A stretch of 64,000 bases of DNA from UBA5066 sp048500275 (GTDB lineage: Bacteria; Acidobacteriota; Thermoanaerobaculia; UBA5066): assembly GCA_048500275.1 (NCBI GenBank), contig JASNYI010000001.1, positions 558,001 to 622,000 of the forward strand, in the 5' to 3' direction. A model generated the notes under the pieces. The model made no database searches, was not told the DNA's origin, and saw only the letters and a list, made by a program, of their open reading frames with translations. Below are positions 47,114 to 55,731 of this stretch, one piece after another. Both the position numbers and the translations under genes were made by a program. The stretch's first letter is position 1; every line of letters starts with the position of its first letter.

Positions 47114-47147
47114 CACGAAGCGGGCGGCACGAGCCGCCCGCTTCGTG
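47114..47147 (+). terminator. Strong hairpin after the DUF2202 gene
   Basis: A 15-bp perfect stem, CACGAAGCGGGCGGC with GCCGCCCGCTTCGTG, and 4-nt loop, 33 bp after the stop. A pyrimidine-rich stretch (CGTCCTTTCCTCCC) follows on the + strand. Confidence 0.65.
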
Positions 47148-47229
47148 CGCTCGTCCTTTCCTCCCACACCGACCCTCCCGGGCCCCGTCTCGCCCTCGCT
47201 CCCTGGACCCGGCTGGTATCGTCCCGCCG

Positions 47230-47700
47230 ATGCCCCCCGGACCTCACCACCACCGCTCGCAGTCCGCGGTGACACGCTTCATCCGCCCGGAGGAAATCGA
47301 CGCGATCCTCGAGCCGTGGGTCGCCGACCCGGCGGACCGAAGGTTCCTCACCCGCTGCCTCGTGGAGGAGGGGCCGCTCCACCACCGCGGCGCCAACTTC
47401 GTCCTCCTGAAGCTCCTGGGCGACCTCGCGAAGGCCCTCGGGGCAGTCGGTCGCGTCAGCGGCCCGGACCTTCCGGTCCCCATGCGCCTTCCACCCCACC
47501 TGCGGCACGAGGGAGGCGCGGACGCCACCTACCCGATCCGCCTCCCGGAGGCGGCGGTCGAACGCCTCGCCCCCCGCGGGAGCCGCGACTTCGACGCCAT
47601 CGTCGACTGCCTCGCCGACGGCCCGCCGCAGCACGCCGTCGCGAACGTCGCGATGGCGACCATCCTCCACGAGCTCCTCGACCTCGCCGCGAGGCGATGA
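47230..47700 (+). CDS. Hypothetical protein, first gene of a three-gene operon
   Basis: 156 residues, soluble, mostly helical, no signal peptide. Noticeable stretches are TRFIRPEEIDAILEPWVADPADRRFLTRCLVEEGPLHHRGANFVLLKLLGDL and the C-terminal DFDAIVDCLADGPPQHAVANVAMATILHELLDLAARR. I do not recognise a family. His/Cys residues are scattered without a clear metal motif. The stop overlaps the next ATG (ATGA, 47697-47700), so its product is probably made together with the next two. Confidence 0.6.
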   Translation: MPPGPHHHRSQSAVTRFIRPEEIDAILEPWVADPADRRFLTRCLVEEGPLHHRGANFVLLKLLGDLAKALGAVGRVSGPDLPVPMRLPPHLRHEGGADATYPIRLPEAAVERLAPRGSRDFDAIVDCLADGPPQHAVANVAMATILHELLDLAARR

Positions 47701-48335
47701 GCCTCTTCGGCCCGGGCCTCGAGGACGCCTTCCGGACGGCGGCCGCCGAGCTCGGGATGTGCAGCGCTTCGCGCCTCTTCGTGAGGGAGGCTTCCGGGTC
47801 CGGCGCGGAGGCCCTCGTGGAGCTCAGAGACCGGCTCGGCCGGCCCTTCCCGGTCCTCGACGCCGTCTCCGCCGCGGCCCTCGACGGGCAGCCCCTGTAC
47901 GTACCCGACCCAGGTCCGGCGCTCGAGGCCCTCCGGGGCCTGCGGCGCATCCTCGTCGTCGGCTTCGAGACCGACTTCCTCGACGCGCTCGTCCCGGCGC
48001 TTCCCGCGCACGAGGTCCGCATCGGCCTCGTGAGGACCGCGACCCTCGAGGCCGACTGGACCCGGCTCGCCGACAACTACGCCGGCCGCCTCGAGCTCGT
48101 CGAGATGCCGGCCTTCGCGAGCTGGGCCGGGTCGAAGAGCGGCCTCCTGACCTTCGTCTACGGCGTCGAGGGCGCGGTCACCCACGTCGCGCCGGCGTGG
48201 CTCCGGGTCGCGGGGGACGACGTGCGTCCGATCTTCCGCGAGCTCGTCGGATGGGACGTCCTCGGCCGCCCGATGGGCCTCTACCCCCGCTGGCTCACGG
48301 AGGTCCCCGCGGGGACCTTCACGAGGCTCGTGTGA
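47697..48335 (+). CDS. Hypothetical protein, second gene of the operon
   Basis: 212 residues, predicted cytosolic alpha/beta. ILVVGFETDFLDALVPAL and EVRIGLVRTATLEADWTRLADNYAGRLELVEM look like alternating strands and helices of a Rossmann-like fold, but no nucleotide-binding signature is complete. The end GRPMGLYPRWLTEVPAGTFTRL is distinctive. Unrecognised. It overlaps both neighbours by 4 bp, upstream ATGA and downstream GTGA, which argues for joint function with the transporter. Confidence 0.6.
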   Translation: MSLFGPGLEDAFRTAAAELGMCSASRLFVREASGSGAEALVELRDRLGRPFPVLDAVSAAALDGQPLYVPDPGPALEALRGLRRILVVGFETDFLDALVPALPAHEVRIGLVRTATLEADWTRLADNYAGRLELVEMPAFASWAGSKSGLLTFVYGVEGAVTHVAPAWLRVAGDDVRPIFRELVGWDVLGRPMGLYPRWLTEVPAGTFTRLV

Positions 48336-49657
48336 CGCCCGCCGCCGCCGCGACGGCGGCCATCCTCGCCTCCGCGATCCTCCTCCAGGCGGCGCGTCCC
48401 TCGCTGCGCCTCGTCGTCGTCACGTTCGGGGCCGCCCTCTCCTGCCTCGTCGTGAGCCTCGCCGGCGTCTCGACGACGGGGAGGCTCCTGGCCGGCGTCC
48501 CCTGGGACGTCCTCGTCCTCCTCGTCGGGCTCGGCCTCGTCACCGAGGTCCTCGTCGCCTCGCGCCTCTTCGGCCTCCTCGCCGTACGGGTCGCGCGCGC
48601 CACGCGCGCCGCGCCGCGCCTCCTCGCCTTCGTCCTCGTCGCCGGGATGTACGTCGTGAGCGGCCTCGTCAACAACCTCACGGCCCTGATGCTCCTCCTG
48701 CCGGTGATCCTGATCGTCTTCCGGCTCATGGGGGTCTCGCAGCGCTACCTCAGCTGGACCCTCTCGACGCTTCTCGTCGCCTGCAACCTGGGCGGCGCCG
48801 CGACCCCCATCGGCGACTTCCCGGCGATCCTCCTGCTGGGCCGCGGAGCGATGGAGTTCACGGACTACCTCGTCCGCGCCGCGCCCCTCACGTTCGCCGC
48901 GCTCGCCATCCTCCTGGCGGTCGTCTTCGGGTTCGCCCGGCCCGAGAGAGGGCTCGCTCAGACGCCGCTCTCGGCCCGCCTGACGGTCGCGACGCTCTCG
49001 GCCTTCTACCGCGGCGTCCGCCTCGACCGGCGCGCCCTCCTCTGCGGGCTCCTCCCGCTCGCGGGCATGGTCGCCGCGTGGCTGCTCGTCCCGGCCTCCT
49101 CGGGGGTCGGCCCCGAGCTGATCTGCTGGGTCGGGGCCGCGACCGCCCTTCTCACGGCAGGGAACCTCGGCGAGAGGCTCGCCCGGACGCGCGTCGACGT
49201 GGAGGCGACCCTCTTTCTCCTCTGCCTCTTCGTGATGGTCGGCGCGGTGCGCGAGACGGGCGTCTTCCAGGAGGCCGCCCGGCTGCTGGCGTCGCTCCCG
49301 GTCCCGCCGACGGCCCAGGTCGCCGTCTTCCTCGTCTCCTCGGCCCTCCTCACCGGGGTCTTCTCCGCCGGGCCGAGCATGGCGGCGCTCCTCGAGGTGG
49401 CCGAGGTGCTCGCCCGCGACCACCCGCCGGAGGCGATCTACGTCGGCCTCGCGCTCTCGGTCTGCGCGGGCAGCTCCCTCTTCCTCACGGCGGCGACCGC
49501 CGGCCCGCTGACGCAGGCCCTCGTGGAGCGGGCCGGCCTCAGGGGCGACGACGGGACACCGCTCCAGCTCGGTTTCTTCCAGTTCGCCCCGGCCGGCCTC
49601 CTCGGCTTCGGGATCATCCTCGCCGTGGGGCTGGTCTCGACGATCCTGGCGCTCTAG
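48332..49657 (+). CDS. Ion transporter-superfamily permease (SLC13/ArsB/CitM-like)
   Basis: 441 residues from a GTG, with about eleven or twelve membrane helices. Two internally related halves carry the superfamily's re-entrant helix patterns: VSGLVNNLTALMLLLPVILIVFR (first half, NNLTA) with LLVACNLGGAATPIGDFPAILLL, and in the second half TGVFSAGPSMAALLEV with LALSVCAGSSLFLTAATAGPLTQALV. This fold moves dicarboxylates, citrate, arsenite, Na+/H+ or similar anions/cations; the substrate is not readable. Its last 44 bp overlap, tail to tail, the end of the MarR gene. Confidence 0.78.
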   Translation: MTPAAAATAAILASAILLQAARPSLRLVVVTFGAALSCLVVSLAGVSTTGRLLAGVPWDVLVLLVGLGLVTEVLVASRLFGLLAVRVARATRAAPRLLAFVLVAGMYVVSGLVNNLTALMLLLPVILIVFRLMGVSQRYLSWTLSTLLVACNLGGAATPIGDFPAILLLGRGAMEFTDYLVRAAPLTFAALAILLAVVFGFARPERGLAQTPLSARLTVATLSAFYRGVRLDRRALLCGLLPLAGMVAAWLLVPASSGVGPELICWVGAATALLTAGNLGERLARTRVDVEATLFLLCLFVMVGAVRETGVFQEAARLLASLPVPPTAQVAVFLVSSALLTGVFSAGPSMAALLEVAEVLARDHPPEAIYVGLALSVCAGSSLFLTAATAGPLTQALVERAGLRGDDGTPLQLGFFQFAPAGLLGFGIILAVGLVSTILAL

Positions 49658-50120
49658 GGGCTTCCAGCTCGGCGGCGAGCTCCGAGAGGAGCCGGGCGGC
49701 CGCCTCGCGCTCGCCGGGAGAGACGCGCGCCAGGGTGCGCCTCATCGCCTCTTCCACCGTCCCCCCGGCCCGTGCGACCACCGTCTTCCCGGCGGGAGTC
49801 AGCCTCAGGCGTGTCCGGCGCCGGTCCTCCGGGTCCTCCGAACGGCCGACGAGGCCGGCGCGCTCCAGCCCGTCGACGATCAGCGTGACCGTGCTCGGGT
49901 GGAGCCTCAGGATCGCGGCCGTCTCCCCCGGCGTGATGCCGGGGAACTTCCCGACGACGCGCAGGGCGAGCCGCTGCGGGCCGGTGACGCCGAGCGAGCC
50001 GGCCATCCTCCGCGACGCCGTCTGAAGAGCGTGGTCGAGCCTCCAGAGGAGCTTCATGAAGTCGAGGACCTCGCCGAGGGTCTCCTCCACGCGGCTTCCG
50101 GGACCCGGGTTCGATCGCAT
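49614..50120 (-). CDS. MarR-family transcriptional regulator
   Basis: 168 residues; GGAGGGGAG lies just before the ATG. The winged helix is SLGVTGPQRLALRVVGKFPGITPGETAAILRLHPSTVTLIVDGLERAGLVGRSEDPEDRRRTRLRLTPAGKTVV, with the DxRR wing typical of MarR. It is divergent from the fructokinase gene with a good palindrome between them, so autorepression and control of the sucrose genes are likely. Its 3' end overlaps the transporter gene by 44 bp on the other strand. A Pro/Arg-rich tail lies in the overlap. Confidence 0.9.
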   Translation of the reverse strand: MRSNPGPGSRVEETLGEVLDFMKLLWRLDHALQTASRRMAGSLGVTGPQRLALRVVGKFPGITPGETAAILRLHPSTVTLIVDGLERAGLVGRSEDPEDRRRTRLRLTPAGKTVVARAGGTVEEAMRRTLARVSPGEREAAARLLSELAAELEAPRAPGSSRPAPRRG

Positions 50121-50188
50121 CTCCCCTCCGCGCGGCCGTCGCCGGCCGCGTCCCCATTTCACCACGATTATTCTATTGAGGTCCAATA

Positions 50189-50202
50189 TTTTGATCTCAA
50201 AA
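50189..50202. promoter_or_regulatory. Candidate MarR operator upstream of the sucrose genes
   Basis: TTTTGA-TC-TCAAAA has perfect 6-bp arms and resembles MarR-box half sites (TTGA/TCAA). A second, looser arm TTGAGGTC (50176-50183) pairs with GATCTCAA (50193-50200) with one mismatch. The patch is AT-rich in a GC-rich background and lies 23 bp before the fructokinase ATG. Confidence 0.6.
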
Positions 50203-50225
50203 GGATTGTCCGGTAGGATCGCCCC

Positions 50226-51182
50226 ATGACGCCGCACCTCCCGCACCGCCCCCGTCCCGAGCCGGCGCGGCGCGTCTGCGTCTTCGGCGAGGCCCTCGTC
50301 GACGAGCTGCCGTCGGGGCCGGTCCCCGGCGGAGCCCCGCTGAACGTCGCCTGCCACGCCGCCGGCTTCGGCCTCGAGCCCCTCCTCCTCTCGCGCGTCG
50401 GGCGCGACGCGGCGGGCGAGGCGCTCCTGGCCACGCTCGCGGCCCGGGGCGTCCCGGCCGGAGGCGTGGAGGTCGACCCCGTCCTCCCCACGGGCCGCGC
50501 CGTCGTCTCGCTTCGGGGCGGCGCCCCCCGGTTCGAGATCGCCGAGGGCACCGCCTTCGACGCGATCGACGGCACGGCCGCCGCCCTCGCGGCCCGGGAG
50601 TGGCGGCCGTCGGTCGTCGCCTTCGGCACGCTCGCGCTCCGCGGTCCGGCCTCCCGCGCCGCGCTCGGGGAGGTCCTCGCGTCGACGAAGGCCGCCCGGC
50701 TCGCCGACCTCAACCTCCGGGCTCCCTGGTACGACGGCTCCGTCGTCTGCCGCGCCCTCTCCTCCGCGAACGTCGTCAAGGTGAGCGACGAGGAGCTGGA
50801 GGAGGTCCGCCGGCTCCTCAGCCTTCCGATCCGTGACCCCGAGGCGCTCTCGGCCGACGTCGTCCGGCGCTTCCGGCTGCGAACCCTCTACGTGACCCGA
50901 GGCGCGAAGGGGGCGTACGTCGCGTCCCGCTCGGGAGACGCCGTCCGTTTCGCCGAGGCCCCGGCCGAGGGCCCGCCGGGAGCCGTCGTCGACACCGTCG
51001 GCGCGGGCGACGCGTTCACCTCCGTCGTCCTCCTCGGCCTCGTGGAAGGGTGGACCGCCGAGGACGTCGTCCGCCGCGGCGTCGCCTTCGCGGGCGCCGT
51101 GACGCGCATCTCGGGCGCCACCCCGGCGGACAGGTCCTTCTACGCCCCGTTCCTCTCGGAGTGGGGAGCGGTGGCGGCGTGA
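50226..51182 (+). CDS. PfkB-family fructokinase
   Basis: 318 residues of the ribokinase fold. VCVFGEALVDELPSGPVPGGAPLNVACHAAGFGLEPLLLSRVGRDAAG is the N-terminal PfkB region, and DTVGAGDAFTSVVLLGL holds the catalytic Asp of GAGDAF. Standing first in an operon with sucrose-phosphate synthase and sucrose synthase, it most likely phosphorylates fructose to fructose-6-phosphate, linking the two enzymes. Its stop overlaps the GTG of the next gene (51179-51182). Confidence 0.88.
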   Translation: MTPHLPHRPRPEPARRVCVFGEALVDELPSGPVPGGAPLNVACHAAGFGLEPLLLSRVGRDAAGEALLATLAARGVPAGGVEVDPVLPTGRAVVSLRGGAPRFEIAEGTAFDAIDGTAAALAAREWRPSVVAFGTLALRGPASRAALGEVLASTKAARLADLNLRAPWYDGSVVCRALSSANVVKVSDEELEEVRRLLSLPIRDPEALSADVVRRFRLRTLYVTRGAKGAYVASRSGDAVRFAEAPAEGPPGAVVDTVGAGDAFTSVVLLGLVEGWTAEDVVRRGVAFAGAVTRISGATPADRSFYAPFLSEWGAVAA

Positions 51183-53323
51183 CCGGCGGCCTCTACCTCC
51201 TCCACCTGAGCCTCCACGGGCTGCTGCGGGGCCGGGACCTCGAGCTGGGGCGCGACCCCGACACGGGCGGGCAGGTCACCTACGTCCTCGAGCTGGCGCG
51301 GGCTCTCGGCCGCTCGCCGCGCGTCGCCCGCGTCGACCTCGTCACGCGCCTCGTCGAGGACCCCGCCGTCGACGGCTCGTACGCCGTGAGGGAGGAGCCG
51401 GTCGCGGAGAAGGCCCGCATCGTGAGACTTCCGTTCGGACCCCGGAGGTACCTGCGCAAGGAGCTCCTCTGGCCTCACCTGCCGGCCCTCGTGGACCGGC
51501 TCGTCGAGTTCCTCAGGGCCCAGGAGCGGCTCCCCCATCTCATCCACACCCACTACGCCGACGCCGGGTACGTGGGGGTGCGGCTATCCCAGCTCCTCGG
51601 GATCCCGCTCGTCCACACGGGTCACTCCCTCGGCCGGACGAAGCGGTCGCGCCTCCTCGCCTCCGGGCGGCTCGAGTCGAACCTCGAGCGCCAGTTCCGG
51701 TTCACCCACCGGATCGCGGCGGAGGAGGAGGTCCTCGAGAACGCCCGGCTCGTCCTGGCGAGCACCCGGCAGGAGGTGGACGAGCAGTGGGGGGAGTACG
51801 CCGGCTTCCGCCCCGCTCGCTTCGCCGTCGTCCCGCCGGGCGTCGACACGTCTCGCTTTTCCCCTCCCGTCCCGCTCCGCGCCCGCACCTCGTTCCCGGC
51901 GATCGACCGCTGGCTGCGCGACCCGCAGCTCCCCCTCGTCCTGGCCATCAGCCGACCCTCGCCGAAGAAGAACCTCCCCGCCCTCGTCGAGGCCTTCGGA
52001 CGCGACCCGGTCCTGCGCGAGCGCGCGAACCTCGCGATCTTCGCCGGCACGCGCGACGACATCGCCCGGAGCGACGAGGAGGGGCGCGGCGTCCTGACGG
52101 AGCTCCTCCTCGCCGCCGACCGGCACGACCTCTGGGGCTCCTTCGCGCTCCCGAAGCGGCACGCCGCCGAGGACGTCCCGGAGATCTACCGGGTGGCCGC
52201 GCGGCGGCGCGGCCTCTTCGTCAACGCCGCGGTGACCGAGCCGTTCGGCCTGACGCTCCTCGAGGCGGCCGCGAGCGGCCTCCCCGTCGTCGCGACCGCC
52301 GACGGCGGCCCGCGCGACATCCTCGCCAACTGCCGGAACGGACTCCTCGTCGATCCCCTCGACGTCGACGCGATCTCCCGGGCCCTCCGCGAGGCGCTCG
52401 CCGACCCCGCGCGTTGGAGCCAGTGGTCGAAGAGCGGCCTGCGGCGCGTGCGGGAGACCTACTCCTGGGACGGGCACGTCGAGCGCTACCTCTCCCTCTG
52501 CGGGAGGATCCTCCACCGGGACAGGAAGGCCCTGAGGCGGCGGCACACGGCCCTTCGCGCCAGCCCGCTCGCGCGCCTCGCCGAGGCCTCCCACCTCCTC
52601 GTCACCGACATCGACGACACGCTCGTCGGTGACGAGGAAGCCCTCGGCCGCCTCCTCGCGTGGCGGCGGGAGAACGCGCCTCGCGTCGCCTTCGGCGTCG
52701 CGACGGGTCGCTCCTTCCCCAGGACGCTCGAGATACTCGAGGAGTGGAAGGTGCCGCTCCCCGAGGTCCTCGTCACGTCCGTCGGCACCGAGATCCGCTT
52801 CGCCCCCGACCTCAAGCCCGACCGCGCCTGGGAGGGGCACATCCGGCACGGCTGGAGGCGCGACGAGGTCGTCCGCGCGCTCGCGGCGGCGCCGGGGCTG
52901 AAGAAGCAGCCGGCGGAGAACGACGGGCCGTACAAGGCGAGCTGGGACGTCGTCCCCGGCCGGCACGTCGACCTCGAGGGAGTCCGCCGGCTCCTCCGCG
53001 CGCGGGGCCTCTCCGCCCGCCTCGTCTTCTCGCAGGGGAAGTTCCTCGACGTGCTTCCCGTGCGCGCCTCGAAGGGGCTCGCGGTGAGGTTCCTCGCCTT
53101 CCGGCTCGGTCTCCCGCTCGAGAGCTTCCTCGTCTCCGGGGACTCCGGGAACGACCTCGAGATGCTCGTCGGCGACACGATGGCCGTCGTCGTCGGCAAC
53201 CACAAGCCGGAGCTCGAGGAGCTCCGGGGCCGCGACCGCGTCTACTTCGCCACGGCCCCCTTCGCGGGAGGCATCCTCGAGGGAATCGAGCACTACCGTT
53301 TCGCCACGGAGGACCCATGCTGA
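51179..53323 (+). CDS. sps: Sucrose-phosphate synthase fused to sucrose-phosphate phosphatase
   Basis: 714 residues from the GTG in the GTGA overlap. Residues 1-450 are a GT4/GT-B transferase: LHLSLHGLLRGRDLELGRDPDTGGQVTYVLELARAL, THYADAGYVGVRLSQLLGIPLVHTGHSLGRTKRSRLL (SPS signature), ISRPSPKKNLPALVEAF and VNAAVTEPFGLTLLEAAASGLPVVATADGGPRDI. From about 470 a HAD phosphatase follows: LLVTDIDDTLVGDEEAL (nucleophile motif DxDxT/D), GVATGRSF and VSGDSGNDLEML. It joins NDP-glucose and fructose-6-phosphate and probably removes the phosphate itself. Plant and many bacterial SPS carry the same domain pair. Confidence 0.92.
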   Translation: MTGGLYLLHLSLHGLLRGRDLELGRDPDTGGQVTYVLELARALGRSPRVARVDLVTRLVEDPAVDGSYAVREEPVAEKARIVRLPFGPRRYLRKELLWPHLPALVDRLVEFLRAQERLPHLIHTHYADAGYVGVRLSQLLGIPLVHTGHSLGRTKRSRLLASGRLESNLERQFRFTHRIAAEEEVLENARLVLASTRQEVDEQWGEYAGFRPARFAVVPPGVDTSRFSPPVPLRARTSFPAIDRWLRDPQLPLVLAISRPSPKKNLPALVEAFGRDPVLRERANLAIFAGTRDDIARSDEEGRGVLTELLLAADRHDLWGSFALPKRHAAEDVPEIYRVAARRRGLFVNAAVTEPFGLTLLEAAASGLPVVATADGGPRDILANCRNGLLVDPLDVDAISRALREALADPARWSQWSKSGLRRVRETYSWDGHVERYLSLCGRILHRDRKALRRRHTALRASPLARLAEASHLLVTDIDDTLVGDEEALGRLLAWRRENAPRVAFGVATGRSFPRTLEILEEWKVPLPEVLVTSVGTEIRFAPDLKPDRAWEGHIRHGWRRDEVVRALAAAPGLKKQPAENDGPYKASWDVVPGRHVDLEGVRRLLRARGLSARLVFSQGKFLDVLPVRASKGLAVRFLAFRLGLPLESFLVSGDSGNDLEMLVGDTMAVVVGNHKPELEELRGRDRVYFATAPFAGGILEGIEHYRFATEDPC

Positions 53324-55707
53324 GCCGCCTTCACGACTTCGCCGAGGCGCACCCGGACGTCTTCGTCCTCCTCCTGAACCGCTGGCTCTCCGAGGAGCGG
53401 GGTGTCCTCCTTCACTCCGACCTCGTCCGCGGGTTCGAGGACGTCCGCCTCGCCTGCGAGGCGGTCGACCTCTCGGCGAGCCCCCTCGCCGAGGCGGTGG
53501 CCGTGGTCCAGGAGGGGGTCTTCCGGGCGCCGTGGGCCGTCTTCTCGTTCCGCTCGGGCCCCGGGAAGTGGGTCTACGCCCGGATCCACGCCGACCGCCT
53601 CGTTCCCGAGGAGATCCCGGTCTCCGAGTTCCTGAAGTTCAAGGAAGGGCTCGTCCTGCCAGGCGAGACGGACGAGCCGCTCGAGCTCGACTTCGGGCCG
53701 TTCGGGCGCGGGTTCCCGCGCCTGAGCGAGGCGCGCTCCATCGGACAAGGGCTCTCCTTCCTCAACCGGCACCTCGCCAGCCGGCTCTTCCGCGACGGCG
53801 GAGCGGGGGCCGACGCGATCCACCGCTTCCTCGGCCTCCACGAGCTCGAGGGGCGGACGCTCCTCCTGCGGTCCGCCTTCATGGACACCCAGGCCCTCCG
53901 CTCCGCGCTGAGGAAGGGGCACGCCCTCCTCGCCGCCGCCGACCCCGAGACTCCCTGGCGGGAGGTCGAGGAGCCGCTCGCGGGCCTCGGCTTCGCCCCC
54001 GGCTGGGGGTCGACGTCGGGGCGGGCCGCCGAGACGATGAGCCTCCTCATCGACCTCTTCGAGGCCCCCTCGGCCGAGCTGCTCGAGGCGTTCCTCGCAC
54101 GGGTCCCGATGATCTCCCGCGTGGTCGTCCTGTCGCCGCACGGATGGTTCGGGCAGTCGGGCGTCCTCGGGCTGCCGGACACCGGCGGGCAGGTCGTCTA
54201 CATCCTCGACCAGGTCCGCGCCCTGGAGCGGGAGATGCGCGAGCGCCTCGCCGTGCAGGGAGTCGACGTGGAGCCGCGGATCGTCGTCGTCACGCGCCTC
54301 ATCCCCGACGCCGGGACGACCGGCTGCGACCGCCGCCTCGAGCCGATCGACGGCTGCCGGAGCGCCGTCATCCTCAGGGTCCCGTTCCGGGAGGCCGACG
54401 GGAGCGTCGTCCGCCCGTTCCTGTCGCGCTTCAAGGTCTGGCCCTACCTCCACCGCTTCTCCCACGAGGTCGAGCACGAGGCGCAGGCCGAGATCGGCGG
54501 ACGTCCCGACCTCATCCTCGGGAACTACTCGGACGGCAACCTCGTCGCCGCCCTGATCGGGATGCGCCTCGGCGTGACGCACGCGACGATCGCCCACGCC
54601 CTCGAGAAGACGAAGTACCTCCTGTCGGCCCTCCACTGGAGGGACCTCGAGGAGGAGTACGCCTTCTCGGTCCAGTACACGGCCGACCTCTTCGCGATGA
54701 ACAGCGCCGACTTCATCGTCACGAGCACCTACCAGGAGATCGCGGGGACGAGGGAGGCGGTCGGGCAGTACGAGAGCTACTCCTCGTTCACGATGCCCGG
54801 CCTCTTCCGCGTCGTCGACGGCGTCGACGTCTTCGACCCGCGCTTCAACATCGTCTCGCCCGGCGCCGACGAGAGCGTCTACTTCCCCTTCACCGACGCC
54901 GGGCGGCGCCTCTCGGCGCTCGCGCCGATGATCGAGGAGCTCGTCCTCGGCGAGCCGGGTCCGACGGCCCGCGGGCGCCTTCTGGAGCCCGAGCGCCCCA
55001 TCGTCTTCACGATGGCCCGCCTCGACCGGATCAAGAACCTTGCCGGCCTCGTCTCGTGGTGGGCGAACGACGAGAGGCTGCGGGGCCTCGCGAACCTCGT
55101 CGTCGTCGGGGGGCACGTCGACCCGGACCTCTGCGCCGACGGCGAGGAGCGCGAGCAGGCGCACCTGCTGCACGGCCTGATGACGCGCCACGCCCTCGAC
55201 GGCGAGGTGCGCTGGATCGGCCGCCGCCTCGAGCGCCACCTGACGGGCGAGCTCTACCGCTGGGTGGCCGACCGTCGCGGGGTCTTCGTCCAGCCGGCGC
55301 TCTTCGAGGCCTTCGGCCTGACGGTCGTCGAGGCGATGGTCTCCGGGCTCCCCGTCTTCGCGACGTGCCACGGAGGGCCGTCGGAGATCCTCGAGGACAG
55401 GAGGTCGGGGTTCCACGTCGACCCGAACGACGGGGCCGCCGCCGCCGCCCGGATCGCGGACTTCCTCGAGCGGAGCGCGGCCGACCCCGGGGCCTGGACC
55501 CGCGTCTCGGAGGCCGCCGTCGCCCGCGTGAACGCCCGTTACACGTGGCGCCGCTACGCGGAACGGATCATGACCTTCTCGCGGATCTACGGTTTCTGGA
55601 AGTTCGTCTCCGGCCTCGAGCGGCAGGAGACGGCGCGCTACCTTCAGACGCTCGACCACCTTCTCCTCAGGCCGCGTGCCGCCGCCGTCCGGGGAGGCCG
55701 CGGGTGA
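53317..55707 (+). CDS. sus: Sucrose synthase
   Basis: 796 residues, close to plant SuSy length. The ATG overlaps the previous stop by 7 bp. An N-terminal regulatory region (1-265, LNRWLSEERGVLLHSDLVRGFED) precedes the GT-B catalytic part: LSPHGWFGQSGVLGLPDTGGQVVYILDQVRAL, NYSDGNLVAALIGMRLGVTHATIAHALEKTKYLLS, SFTMPGLFRVVDGVDVFDPRFNIVSPGADESVYFPF and FEAFGLTVVEAMVSGLPVFATCHGGPSEI with the E-x7-E pair. It reversibly converts sucrose and NDP to NDP-glucose and fructose. At the plant QN motif this protein reads RRLERHLT, so UDP specificity is doubtful. Confidence 0.95.
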   Translation: MLSRLHDFAEAHPDVFVLLLNRWLSEERGVLLHSDLVRGFEDVRLACEAVDLSASPLAEAVAVVQEGVFRAPWAVFSFRSGPGKWVYARIHADRLVPEEIPVSEFLKFKEGLVLPGETDEPLELDFGPFGRGFPRLSEARSIGQGLSFLNRHLASRLFRDGGAGADAIHRFLGLHELEGRTLLLRSAFMDTQALRSALRKGHALLAAADPETPWREVEEPLAGLGFAPGWGSTSGRAAETMSLLIDLFEAPSAELLEAFLARVPMISRVVVLSPHGWFGQSGVLGLPDTGGQVVYILDQVRALEREMRERLAVQGVDVEPRIVVVTRLIPDAGTTGCDRRLEPIDGCRSAVILRVPFREADGSVVRPFLSRFKVWPYLHRFSHEVEHEAQAEIGGRPDLILGNYSDGNLVAALIGMRLGVTHATIAHALEKTKYLLSALHWRDLEEEYAFSVQYTADLFAMNSADFIVTSTYQEIAGTREAVGQYESYSSFTMPGLFRVVDGVDVFDPRFNIVSPGADESVYFPFTDAGRRLSALAPMIEELVLGEPGPTARGRLLEPERPIVFTMARLDRIKNLAGLVSWWANDERLRGLANLVVVGGHVDPDLCADGEEREQAHLLHGLMTRHALDGEVRWIGRRLERHLTGELYRWVADRRGVFVQPALFEAFGLTVVEAMVSGLPVFATCHGGPSEILEDRRSGFHVDPNDGAAAAARIADFLERSAADPGAWTRVSEAAVARVNARYTWRRYAERIMTFSRIYGFWKFVSGLERQETARYLQTLDHLLLRPRAAAVRGGRG

Positions 55708-55731
55708 CCCGCCCGGCCAGCCGGGGAGCGG

